Assembly (NCBI RefSeq): GCF_025148125.1
Contig: NZ_CP102267.1
Location: forward strand, 2,552,501-2,616,500
Source of the DNA: Blautia wexlerae DSM 19850
GTDB lineage: Bacteria; Bacillota; Clostridia; Lachnospirales; Lachnospiraceae
Direction: 5' to 3'
Length of the DNA stretch: 64,000 nt
The translations under genes and the position numbers were made by a program. Below the pieces are notes generated by a model, which was given only the letters and a program-made list of their open reading frames with translations, had not been told where the DNA came from and did not search any database. Shown here piece after piece: positions 43,169-51,429 of the stretch (its first letter is position 1; each line of letters opens with the position of its first letter).

Positions 43169-45082
43169 TTATGCTGCTTTCTTCTTTAACAGACCAAGAA
43201 GAACTGCAGAGATTACTGTTCCCGCAACCAGTGCGACCAGGTACATAACTGCGTTTCCAACCACAGGGAATACGAAAATTCCACCGTGTGGTGCCATCAG
43301 TGTACAGTCGAATGCCATGGAAATCGCTCCTGCCACCGCAGATCCTACGATACAGGAAGGAAGTACACGAAGGGGGTCAGATGCTGCGAATGGAATCGCA
43401 CCTTCTGTGATAAATGCAAGACCCATGATAAAGTTGGTAGGACCTGCATCTCTCTCTTCTTTTGTGAACTTATCCTTAAACAGCAGTGTTGCCAGTGCAA
43501 TTGCACAGGGAGGTGTCATACCGCCAATCATAACTGCTGCCATAATATCATAGTTACCTGCTGCAATTGCAGCTGTTCCGAATACATATGCTGCTTTGTT
43601 GAACGGACCACCCATATCAATAGCCATCATTCCGCCAAGCACAATGCCAAGTATTACTTTACTAGAACTTCCCATTCCTGTCAAGGCATTATTCAGACCT
43701 GTGTTGATACCGCCCATAACCGGCTCTACAATAAATGTCATCAGGAGTCCCATAACAAGGATTCCAACTACAGGATAGATTAAAACAGGAGCGATCTTTT
43801 CCAGGGCTTCCGGAAGTTTATCACATAATTTACGAAGTCCAAGAATAATATATCCGGCTGCAAAGCCTGCAAGCAAAGCTCCAAGGAAACCAGATTTACC
43901 GTTGGCTGCCATCATACCGCCTACCAGACCAAGTGCAAGTGCCGGTCTGTCACCGATTGCCATTGCAATAAATCCGGCAAGGATCGGAAGCATAAATCCG
44001 AATGCTGTACCACCGATGCCTTTAAACAGAGCCGCTACCGGAGTAATGGTACCGAAGTTTGCTCTCTGATCTGCCGGAAGCGCACTTAAATCTACACTTA
44101 ATCCATCGATCAGGAACGCAATGGCGATCAGGATACCACCGCCTACAACCAACGGAAGCATATGAGATACGCCATTCATCAGCTGCATATAGATCTTATG
44201 TCCTACACTGCCACCGGATTTGTTACCGGCAGAAGATGTCTGGGAACCGGCTGCTGCGTGGTAGACCGGTGCATCCCCATTGATTGCTCTGTCAATGAGC
44301 TGATCTGCTTTACTGATTCCGTCGGATACCTGACATTCGATCACTTTTTTACCATCGAAACGTTCCATGGGAACTTTGGCATCTGCTGCGACAATAATAC
44401 AGTCTGCATCAGCAATCTCCTGATCTGTCAGCACATTCTTTGCACCGCCGGATCCGCGGGTTTCGATCTTTATAAAACAGTTCTTTGCTTTTGCAGCTTT
44501 TTCAATTCCTTCTGCTGCCATGTACGTATGTGCGATACCGGTAGGACAAGAAGTAACAGCAAGGATCTTAGCCTGTGTTCCTTCTGTTGATCCGGTATCT
44601 GCCAGTCTCTCATCAATATCTTTCTTTTCACTGTCTGCCCTGTCAATAATATCCATAAACTCATCTACAGACGATGCATTGCGAAGAGATTCTGTAAACT
44701 CCTCATCCATCAGCATCACAGAGAGCTTGCTGAGTACATCCAGGTGAATGTTATCCTCTGTATTCGGCGCTGCGATCAGGAATAATAAGGTTACAGGTTC
44801 ATCATCCAGTGCCTCAAACTCTACACCATTTTTGATGACCATTGCCGCAAGTCCCGGCTTCTTAACTGCATCACATTTACCATGAGGAATAGCAATTCCC
44901 TCGCCAATACCTGTTGTGCTCTCTTCTTCTCTTAAATATACCTGTTTACGATAAGCCTCACGATTGCTGATCTTCTCACTCTTTACCATCAGATCAACTG
45001 CCATATCCAGAGTTTCTGACTTTGTTTTCGGAGCAGCTGTTAACGATACGCTTCGTCTGTCAAGCAGGTCTGTTATTCTCAT
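43169..45082 (-). CDS. fruA: PTS fructose transporter subunit IIABC
   Basis: This 637-residue fused PTS protein imports fructose and phosphorylates it to fructose-1-phosphate. Domains in order: IIA (residues 1-150, active His in GIAIPHGKC near 65), IIB (about 170-265, active Cys in AVTSCPTGIAHTYMAAEGIEK near 178) and membrane IIC (about 290-635, 8 or so TM segments). Domain order A-B-C is usual for Firmicutes FruA. It is the second gene of fruK-fruA-HPr, with a 17-nt gap from fruK and a 59-nt gap to HPr. Phosphate comes from PEP through EI and the adjacent HPr. Confidence 0.96.
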   Translation of the reverse strand: MRITDLLDRRSVSLTAAPKTKSETLDMAVDLMVKSEKISNREAYRKQVYLREEESTTGIGEGIAIPHGKCDAVKKPGLAAMVIKNGVEFEALDDEPVTLLFLIAAPNTEDNIHLDVLSKLSVMLMDEEFTESLRNASSVDEFMDIIDRADSEKKDIDERLADTGSTEGTQAKILAVTSCPTGIAHTYMAAEGIEKAAKAKNCFIKIETRGSGGAKNVLTDQEIADADCIIVAADAKVPMERFDGKKVIECQVSDGISKADQLIDRAINGDAPVYHAAAGSQTSSAGNKSGGSVGHKIYMQLMNGVSHMLPLVVGGGILIAIAFLIDGLSVDLSALPADQRANFGTITPVAALFKGIGGTAFGFMLPILAGFIAMAIGDRPALALGLVGGMMAANGKSGFLGALLAGFAAGYIILGLRKLCDKLPEALEKIAPVLIYPVVGILVMGLLMTFIVEPVMGGINTGLNNALTGMGSSSKVILGIVLGGMMAIDMGGPFNKAAYVFGTAAIAAGNYDIMAAVMIGGMTPPCAIALATLLFKDKFTKEERDAGPTNFIMGLAFITEGAIPFAASDPLRVLPSCIVGSAVAGAISMAFDCTLMAPHGGIFVFPVVGNAVMYLVALVAGTVISAVLLGLLKKKAA

Positions 45083-45099
45083 CTTTTCTTCCCCCTTTA

Positions 45100-46011
45100 T
45101 TATTTTTCGGTTATCTGACGATAAACCGCTTCTATTTCTTCTTTTCTTGCAAGATTTTCAGAAAATGCACTTGCACTTCCTGCTGCAATTCCCATGTGGA
45201 ATGCATGTTCGTAATCCTTCTTCTCCATCCAGCCTGCAACGAATCCTGCTACCATGGAATCTCCTGCACCCACACCATTTACCAGCCTGCCTTTTGGTGC
45301 AGGTTCTTCAAATACCTGTCCATCCTCTGCTACCAGAACTGCACCTTCGCCGGCCATGGAGATCAGCACATTTCTTGCACCTTTTTCCTGAAGTTTCTTT
45401 CCATAAGGAATTACATCTTTTCTTGTTTTTAATTCTATACCGAAGATCTCGCCCAGTTCATGATTATTTGGTTTTACAAGGAACGGATGATATTTCAGGA
45501 CATTGACCAGAAGATCCTTTGTGGCATCAACTACGATCATCACACCTTTTCCATCCAGCCTTGCCATGATCTGTTCATACATGTCATCTGGCATAGAAGA
45601 TGGAATGCTGCCTGCCAGGAAAAGTACATCGCCTTCTCCAAGCTCTTCCAGTTTCTTCATCAGTTCCTCTACTTTATCCTTGCTGATCACCGGTCCTGCA
45701 CCATTGATCTCGGTTCCGTCAATAGATTTCAGTTTCAGATTGATCCTTGAAACCCCTTCACTAATCTGAATGAACTCAGATTTCACTCCCATCTCATGTA
45801 ATCTACGGATAATTTCTTTCCCTACAAACCCTGCAGTAAATCCAAGTGCAGTGTTCTCAATCCCAAGATTCATAAGGACTGTGGAAACATTAATTCCCTT
45901 TCCCCCCGGAAGCATCAGCTCTGAACTTGTTCTGTTTGTCAGCCCCAGTTTAAAATCATCTACCGAAACGATATAGTCCAGAGATGGATTAAAAGTCACT
46001 GTGTAAATCAT
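45100..46011 (-). CDS. fruK: 1-phosphofructokinase
   Basis: FruK phosphorylates fructose-1-phosphate, the product of FruA, to fructose-1,6-bisphosphate. The 303-residue PfkB-family protein starts MIYTVTFNPSLDYIVSVDDF, has PGGKGINVSTVLMNLG near residue 36, FLAGSIPSSMP near 130 and the catalytic NGVGAGDSMVAGFVAG near 247. The start at 46011 is chosen over an ATG at 46083 because GGGAGGG lies 9 nt upstream and gives the family length. It is the first gene of the operon, transcribed from the promoter at 46142-46170. TagK/PfkB relatives could be considered, but the operon context makes FruK clear. Confidence 0.95.
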   Translation of the reverse strand: MIYTVTFNPSLDYIVSVDDFKLGLTNRTSSELMLPGGKGINVSTVLMNLGIENTALGFTAGFVGKEIIRRLHEMGVKSEFIQISEGVSRINLKLKSIDGTEINGAGPVISKDKVEELMKKLEELGEGDVLFLAGSIPSSMPDDMYEQIMARLDGKGVMIVVDATKDLLVNVLKYHPFLVKPNNHELGEIFGIELKTRKDVIPYGKKLQEKGARNVLISMAGEGAVLVAEDGQVFEEPAPKGRLVNGVGAGDSMVAGFVAGWMEKKDYEHAFHMGIAAGSASAFSENLARKEEIEAVYRQITEK

Positions 46012-46094
46012 CTCTTCTTGCCCTCCCGTTTTATATTGGTATCCTTTCGGAGTCTTTATTTCACTTTCACCAAAAGATTCCAAAAGTACATATT

Positions 46095-46121
46095 GTCATG
46101 TCTTTTCTGCATGTTCATGAC
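46095..46121. promoter_or_regulatory. Inverted repeat GTCATG..CATGAC in the fru leader
   Basis: GTCATG (46095-46100) and CATGAC (46116-46121) form an inverted repeat just downstream of the fru -10 element, on the transcribed side. It is a candidate operator for the DeoR regulator. A further inverted repeat TGACTGATT (46193-46201) and AATCAGTCA (46228-46236) lies upstream of the -35. Confidence 0.45.
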
Positions 46122-46141
46122 TGTTTTTTGTTTATGATCTT

Positions 46142-46170
46142 AGTATACTGTCATATTCATCCAAAGTCAA
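46142..46170 (-). promoter_or_regulatory. Promoter of the fru operon
   Basis: Reading minus, TTGACT (46170-46165), a 17-nt spacer and TATACT (46147-46142) form a strong sigma-A promoter. The fruK start is about 135 nt downstream. Confidence 0.75.
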
Positions 46171-46248
46171 TCAAACTAATTCATAAAAATAATGACTGAT
46201 TTTGGTTTACTTTGCACAAAAAGTCATAATCAGTCAAATGCAAGCAGA

Positions 46249-46296
46249 AAAAATCCTCTGATCAGGATTGCTATAAATTCCATAATCAGAGGATTT
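46249..46296 (-). terminator. Terminator of the symporter gene
   Basis: AAATCCTCTGAT pairs with ATCAGAGGATTT around a loop that contains ATTGCTATAAATTCCAT, which resembles the MITE terminus. Reading minus, a T-run (TTTTTTCTG) follows. It lies 27 nt after the stop codon at 46323. Confidence 0.75.
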
Positions 46297-46322
46297 ACTG
46301 TTATTTTATTACTTTTGATTCC

Positions 46323-47738
46323 TTACATTTTATGCTTTTCTGCTGCAAAGAACGCTTTTGTTTCTTTTACGATCACTCCACTTAATGCGAACAATGCGAT
46401 CATATTCGGAATCGCCATCAGTCCGTTGAAGATATCTGCGATTGTCCATACAGCACTTACTGTCATGTACGGTCCGATAAATACTGCCAGAATGTAAAGC
46501 CAGCGATATGTAAGGATTGTTTTCTTATGTCCGTTTGTCAGATATTCCAGACATCTTTCACTGTAATAATCCCATCCAAGAATTGTAGTAAATGCAAAGA
46601 ATACCAGACAGATCATTAATACAAATGCAGAAATCTGTCCAGGGATCGGAAGTCCATGCTGGAATGCATAGGTTGTTACCTGAACACCTTCCAGACCTTC
46701 TACCTGCCATGCACCTGTCAGCACGATGGAAAGGCCTGTCATTGTACAGATCACGATTGTATCAATAAATGTACCAGTCATGCTTACAAGACCCTGACGT
46801 ACAGGCTCTTTTGTCTGAGCTGCTGCCGCTGCGATAGGTGCGCTACCAAGACCTGCTTCATTTGAAAAGATACCACGAGCCACACCTTTCTGCATGGATA
46901 CGATCATTGTTCCTACCACACCGCCTGTCACTGCTGACGGATTAAAGGCTCCCTTCACAACTGTTACGATAGCTGCCGGGATCTCTGTAATGTTTAAAAG
47001 AATCAGCGCTACACTGAAGATCAGATAGATCACCGCCATAAACGGTACAATAATCTGGCTGACTGTTGCAATTCGTTTCAGACCACCGATGAGGATTGCT
47101 GCAACACAGGCTGCAAGAATCAGGGAAGAAATTACAACTGCCCAGGAATACTCTCCAAGGAACGGAATATTTACGCAGTTTGATTTGTTCGGATCAAAGA
47201 AGTTCTGAACTGCACTGGAAATACCATTTACCTGACTGAATGTACCGATTCCGAAAAGACCTACACATACACCAAAGAATGCAAAGATCTTTGCAAGCCA
47301 TTTCCATTTTGTTCCCATACCTTTCTCAATATAATAGAAAGGACCACCAAGGCTGTGACCGTCTTCTGCTACCACACGGTATTTCACTGCAAGAAGACCT
47401 TCGGAAAATTTTGTTGCCATTCCGAAGAATGCTGCCAGAATCATCCAGAATAAAGCTCCGGGACCTCCGGCACAGACAGCAGTTGCAACACCGACGATAT
47501 TACCGGTTCCGATTGTGGCGCTCAGTGCTGTACATAAAGCTGCAAAGCTGGAAATCTCACCATCGCCTTCTTCTTCGTTCTTAAACATCCATTTCAATGC
47601 AAGAGGGAGTCTTCGCATCTGAAGAAGTCCAAGTCTGGCAGTTAACAGGATACCACCTGCCATGATCAGGACCATAAGGGGCACGCCCCAGACCAGATTG
47701 TCTACTGTTGTCAAAAAAGAATTGATCGCTTCCCACAT
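46323..47738 (-). CDS. Alanine/glycine:cation symporter (AGCS family)
   Basis: The 471-residue protein has about 11 transmembrane segments and the AGCS signature (PGALFWMILAAFFGMATKFSEGLLAVKYRVV near residue 95; GVARGIFSNEAGLGSAPIAAAAAQTK near 285). It would import alanine, glycine or similar amino acids with sodium or protons. The tandem glycine riboswitch upstream (47876-48105) points to glycine as the relevant ligand. ATG 47738 is preceded by AAAAGGAGATTTATTATT. The gene is followed by a terminator. Confidence 0.94.
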   Translation of the reverse strand: MWEAINSFLTTVDNLVWGVPLMVLIMAGGILLTARLGLLQMRRLPLALKWMFKNEEEGDGEISSFAALCTALSATIGTGNIVGVATAVCAGGPGALFWMILAAFFGMATKFSEGLLAVKYRVVAEDGHSLGGPFYYIEKGMGTKWKWLAKIFAFFGVCVGLFGIGTFSQVNGISSAVQNFFDPNKSNCVNIPFLGEYSWAVVISSLILAACVAAILIGGLKRIATVSQIIVPFMAVIYLIFSVALILLNITEIPAAIVTVVKGAFNPSAVTGGVVGTMIVSMQKGVARGIFSNEAGLGSAPIAAAAAQTKEPVRQGLVSMTGTFIDTIVICTMTGLSIVLTGAWQVEGLEGVQVTTYAFQHGLPIPGQISAFVLMICLVFFAFTTILGWDYYSERCLEYLTNGHKKTILTYRWLYILAVFIGPYMTVSAVWTIADIFNGLMAIPNMIALFALSGVIVKETKAFFAAEKHKM

Positions 47739-47875
47739 AATAATAAATCTCCTTTTTCTTTTAAAAAGTGTAATATATTGTACAGCTGGGAAACAAAGTA
47801 ATAACAGACCGTTTCAAAAATCAGAAGTTCAGAAAATACTGTTCATATAGTTCATATGAATCAGCGGGGATGATA

Positions 47876-48105
47876 AAGCATCCTCTGTCCTTTTGCCTGA
47901 GAGATTCAAGACACGAATCAGATAACCATTTGTGGGCAGCTATTGATAATTCGTGTTATTTGCACCTTCGGCCCCCGATCTAACGGGTGTCTCCAGAGAA
48001 ACGATCCATTTGCAGTTCTTCCCTGCATCCAGGGAACCTGAGAGTTTTACTCCTTCGGCGGGTATAGCCTTTTGTGTGGCTTCCTCTTTCCTGCAAACTT
48101 CACCT
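47876..48105 (-). promoter_or_regulatory. Tandem glycine riboswitch
   Basis: Reading minus, the first aptamer core is GCCGAAGGAGTAAAACTCTC followed by AGG, and the second is GGGCCGAAGGTGCAAATAAC followed further on by CTCTCAGGCAAAAGGACAGAG. Both CCGAAGG and CTCTCAGG signature pairs are present, with CTCTGGAGA between the aptamers. It lies between the promoter (48131-48159) and the symporter. A GGATG/CATCC hairpin at 47868-47883 overlaps its 3' end and is part of the likely expression platform. Confidence 0.93.
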
Positions 48106-48130
48106 CGTTAATTTGCTGTTACTGTGGTAT

Positions 48131-48159
48131 ACTATAGCTCTTAAATTTGAACTCGTCAA
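48131..48159 (-). promoter_or_regulatory. Promoter of the riboswitch-symporter transcript
   Basis: Reading minus, TTGACG (48159-48154), a 17-nt spacer and TATAGT (48136-48131) form a vegetative promoter just upstream of the riboswitch. Confidence 0.65.
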
Positions 48160-48194
48160 TAGAAAATTAAACTTTTATAAAAAAAGTATAAAAA

Positions 48195-48227
48195 TTCCAG
48201 AGATTTCCACCTTGTAAAATCCCTGGA
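48195..48227 (-). terminator. Terminator of the dehydratase-activase operon
   Basis: TTCCAGAGATTT (48195-48206) pairs with AAATCCCTGGA (48217-48227). Reading minus the stem is followed by ATTTTTATACTTTTTT. It lies 15 nt after the stop codon at 48242. Confidence 0.75.
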
Positions 48228-48241
48228 TATTTAAATAATTT

Positions 48242-49921
48242 TTATACATCAGCCATATCAGCCGCAAACAGTGCTGCGCCAAGTGCACCGCAAAGCTGAG
48301 CCTTGTCACTGATCACCAGCTTTGTTCCAAGCTTCTCTTCCAGTGTCTTTACCAGGCCCTTATTCTTAGAAACACCACCGGTCATCATATATTTCTCCTC
48401 ACCGCCCACACGTCTGGTAAGGGCGGCAGTCTTTACGGCAACCGCCTTATTCAGGCCATGGACAATATCATCTGTTGCCTTATTCTGGGCGATCAGGGAT
48501 ACAACTTCTGATTCTGCAAATACTGTACACATACTGGAAATTGTAATATCTTCTTTGAATTCCAGCCCACATTCGCTCATCTGATCCAGATTCATTTCCA
48601 TGGTACGTGCCATCATTTCCAGAAATCGTCCGGTTCCTGCCGCACATTTGTCATTCATAACAAAATTTGCAACTGCACCGTTCTCATCCAGTCGGATCAC
48701 CTTGCTGTCCTGTCCGCCAATATCAATAACAGTACGGACTTCCGGATTCAGGAAATGCGCACCTCTTGCATGACAGGTGATCTCTGTGATACTCTTATCA
48801 CCATTTTTAATAGCTGTACGTCCGTATCCAGTAGTAACCAGCGCATCAATATCTTCTCTCTGCAATCCGGCCTCCTTCAATGCCTCTGCAAGGGCACGGT
48901 CTGCTCCGATAGCAGCTCCTGCTCCTGTAGGCAAGATAATGCTGGTCACAATCTCATGATCTTTATTTAAAATCACCACATCTGTACTGGTAGAACCACT
49001 GTCAATCCCTGCGAAATAACCTTTTCCCATTTTTCTCTCTCCTTTTGTGTCTCCATCTATGGTCTGCTCCAGTGTTTCAGGCTGAATGCTCTCTGCAAAA
49101 GCTTCCAGTCTGGTAAGAAGCTGACCGCTGCTCTGAATAGTATAATCTGATTCGATTTTTAAAAGAGGTACATCTGTATGATTCTTGATCTCAGCATATT
49201 CGAAGCTGTAAAAATCACAAAACTTCACTGTATGATAAATAATCCCCGCAACAGACGGATCATTATAAAGCTTCTTACGACCTGTCGGGTCCATCATACG
49301 CATACATGGAATCTGCCCCAGAATCTCACCTGCATACCAGTCCATCAGCTCATCAAAAGAAGCACCCTCCGGTGGAAGTATATTTCCCACAGAACGGTTA
49401 TGCACGCAGGTATCATTCTCTACAGGAAGAGGCATAGCTTTGCTGGTCATTTCAAATAATTCCTGCCCCATTCTGGCGCCAAGCACTGCAATATGGGACT
49501 TTGTGATTTTCTCCTGTGCATGGAAAGCAGCCCGGAATTTTCCGGCATCAAACTCTGTGCCTTTGTACTGTGCATAAGCCTTCGCCAGCCCTTTTAACTG
49601 TACAGCCATACGCTCTCTGCTACAGGCACTGTCACAGTGAAGCACATCCAAAATATAGAGAAAATCCAGCTTGCCGCTTTCAAGCAGAATGTCATAGACA
49701 CTCCGGATAGTATCACAGCAGCTCACCAGGACAAGTTCCTTGATTTTCCCCTCCATGACTCCTTCCAGAAGTGTTTTTCCAAAACCGCAGATATTGGGAT
49801 GTGAAACCTGATCGGCCAGGTCAAATCCCTCCGGCATATGATTAAAGTTCTCACATTCCCCGCCAAGAGATTCCAGAAGTTCAATTGGGGTATATTTACA
49901 GACATAGTAAGTTTTATTCAT
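48242..49921 (-). CDS. 2-hydroxyacyl-CoA dehydratase-like subunit fused to ATP-dependent activase
   Basis: This 559-residue protein has two halves. Residues 1-297 resemble a dehydratase D-component subunit, with Cys residues in VLVSCCDTIRS and LHCDSACSRERMA. Residues 298-559 are an HgdC/BadF-type activase (MGKGYFAGIDSGSTSTDVVI; iron-sulfur Cys in NDKCAAGTGRFLEMM near 424 and SSMCTVFAESEV near 463; TGGVSKNKG near 522). Activase uses ATP to drive a low-potential electron into the dehydratase partner. The start at 49921 follows GGGAGGTGCTGAGA and overlaps the upstream partner gene by 8 nt. An internal ATG at 49030 has AAAGGAGAGAG before it and could give a separate 262-residue activase. The substrate is unknown. 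Confidence 0.88.
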   Translation of the reverse strand: MNKTYYVCKYTPIELLESLGGECENFNHMPEGFDLADQVSHPNICGFGKTLLEGVMEGKIKELVLVSCCDTIRSVYDILLESGKLDFLYILDVLHCDSACSRERMAVQLKGLAKAYAQYKGTEFDAGKFRAAFHAQEKITKSHIAVLGARMGQELFEMTSKAMPLPVENDTCVHNRSVGNILPPEGASFDELMDWYAGEILGQIPCMRMMDPTGRKKLYNDPSVAGIIYHTVKFCDFYSFEYAEIKNHTDVPLLKIESDYTIQSSGQLLTRLEAFAESIQPETLEQTIDGDTKGERKMGKGYFAGIDSGSTSTDVVILNKDHEIVTSIILPTGAGAAIGADRALAEALKEAGLQREDIDALVTTGYGRTAIKNGDKSITEITCHARGAHFLNPEVRTVIDIGGQDSKVIRLDENGAVANFVMNDKCAAGTGRFLEMMARTMEMNLDQMSECGLEFKEDITISSMCTVFAESEVVSLIAQNKATDDIVHGLNKAVAVKTAALTRRVGGEEKYMMTGGVSKNKGLVKTLEEKLGTKLVISDKAQLCGALGAALFAADMADV

Positions 49922-51203
49922 TCTCAGCACCTCCCAGCATTTCCAGAAAAGCTCCCAGCCTGGTGGAAGTCTGTCCTTCTCCTCCATGGCTTCGATCACA
50001 CCCGTCACCGTCCAGGATCAAAAGGGGCAGACCGGCTTCCTCGAACTTCTTCTTTGCAAGCTGTGCCGCACCAAGCGTATGTTTACATCCCCAATGTCCA
50101 AACCACACAGCACCGTCTGCTCCTGCCTGTTTCGCATGGCGGATACCGGCTTCAATCCTTCTAAGGGCACTTCCGTTCAGTGAATGATATACCATTCTTT
50201 CTGCCATTGCTTCAAAGGGGTTCTCAGGATCAAAATCCGGCTCACAGGTTTCTGCAAGTTCACATCCTACGATCTGGGCTTTCTCACTGAAGCAAAGCTC
50301 CTGGCGCACTGCATCCGACCAGAATGGAATGGTATGCATCCAGTAAATGTGCTTCCCTTTCGCTGCCGGTGCTTTCTTAATATCTTCAAGAAGCATCTGT
50401 GTATACTTCTCTTCTTCTGCTGTTCCCAGAAGGATATTGTTTGTCATTCCTGCATACAAGGGTGTGACCAGATCAGAGGGCACATATCTGTCTGCACGCA
50501 TCTGCTGATATTTTTTGTAATTCTCCAGAGTCCGCTTACTGCAGGCAAGACGTTCCTTTAATCTGTCCTCAGAGATTGTTTTTCCTGTATTTTTTTCCAG
50601 AAATATTTTTAAATCCTTTAACTGATCTGCCACATACTGTACATTCTCTGTGGTCTGATTCCATGGTACATCAATGGCAAATACAGGTACCTGGTAAAAA
50701 TCTGCCAGGGTACGGAAGGTGAGCAGGTTAGCATCGCAGGTCAGGTTGGTATAAACAATACATTTAGGCTTTGGCAGAAGTCCTTTCTGCGCTGCACCAA
50801 GAAATGTCTTGTGATAACTGCACAGTGTCTCTGCAATTCCCTGATTCTCTGCCTGCTGCAAAAATGCCCTCTCTGCTTTGCTTGCAGAAAGATAGCAGGA
50901 AAATCCTTCTACATTATAGGGATGTAATCCCACCTCCTGCATCATTTCGCAGGGTGTAAAAATACTTACAATAACAGAATCTTCCGGTTTCTGAAGGGGC
51001 CACAGCATGGTATCCATCATCAGGTTTGCAAGATGCCTGTCTGCAGGCATCAGTCTCTTGTCCTGCATGTAACGGAACTTCAGATTCTGCGCCCCCCAAC
51101 CGGTTTTTAACAGCCGGCGGGCTGACTGAGGCTTTTTATCCGTCAGATTTTCCACATAATGACCAAATGTCTCAATAATCTCCATAGTCTGTCTCTTCCT
51201 CAT
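49914..51203 (-). CDS. 2-hydroxyacyl-CoA dehydratase-like subunit (HgdB family)
   Basis: This 429-residue protein resembles HgdB/YjiM-type subunits. Cys-containing segments expected to hold an iron-sulfur cluster are IFTPCEMMQEVGLHPY near residue 85, NLTCDANLLTFRTLAD near 150 and GHWGCKHTLGAAQLA near 375. It is encoded just before the fusion protein, overlapping its start by 8 nt, so the two should form one complex. The roughly 260-residue partner domain is smaller than HgdA. The pair could be a true 2-hydroxyacyl-CoA dehydratase, or a double-cubane-cluster reductase of the DCCP type, which has the same architecture. The start 51203 has AGGAAGAGACAGACT upstream. Confidence 0.87.
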   Translation of the reverse strand: MRKRQTMEIIETFGHYVENLTDKKPQSARRLLKTGWGAQNLKFRYMQDKRLMPADRHLANLMMDTMLWPLQKPEDSVIVSIFTPCEMMQEVGLHPYNVEGFSCYLSASKAERAFLQQAENQGIAETLCSYHKTFLGAAQKGLLPKPKCIVYTNLTCDANLLTFRTLADFYQVPVFAIDVPWNQTTENVQYVADQLKDLKIFLEKNTGKTISEDRLKERLACSKRTLENYKKYQQMRADRYVPSDLVTPLYAGMTNNILLGTAEEEKYTQMLLEDIKKAPAAKGKHIYWMHTIPFWSDAVRQELCFSEKAQIVGCELAETCEPDFDPENPFEAMAERMVYHSLNGSALRRIEAGIRHAKQAGADGAVWFGHWGCKHTLGAAQLAKKKFEEAGLPLLILDGDGCDRSHGGEGQTSTRLGAFLEMLGGAENE

Positions 51204-51254
51204 TATGGTAATAATAATTTATCAATTGTCAGTGCACAAATAGTGCCACGGAAT

Positions 51255-51283
51255 ATTTTAATAATATCTTTTTTTGAAGTCAA
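51255..51283 (-). promoter_or_regulatory. Promoter of the dehydratase-activase operon
   Basis: Reading minus, TTGACT (51283-51278), a 17-nt spacer and TAAAAT (51260-51255) precede the gene by about 50 nt. Confidence 0.6.
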
Positions 51284-51325
51284 GCTGAATTTTCTCCAAA
51301 GTTCATCTGTTTTTGCACATTCTTC

Positions 51326-51368
51326 TTGACAAAAAAGTCTCAAATGATACACTTTTGAATGTATTATT
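51326..51368 (+). promoter_or_regulatory. Promoter and palindromic operator of the ABC exporter operon
   Basis: TTGACA (51326-51331), a 16-nt spacer and TACACT (51348-51353) form the promoter. AATGATACA-N8-TGTATTATT (51343-51368) is an inverted repeat (8 of 9 positions match) overlapping the -10, as expected for a repressor site. No adjacent regulator gene is present. Confidence 0.5.
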
Positions 51369-51429
51369 TTTCAAAAAAAGGAAGAAATAATATAGGAAAG
51401 ATTTTTTACGAAAGGAAGGAATTTTTAAA

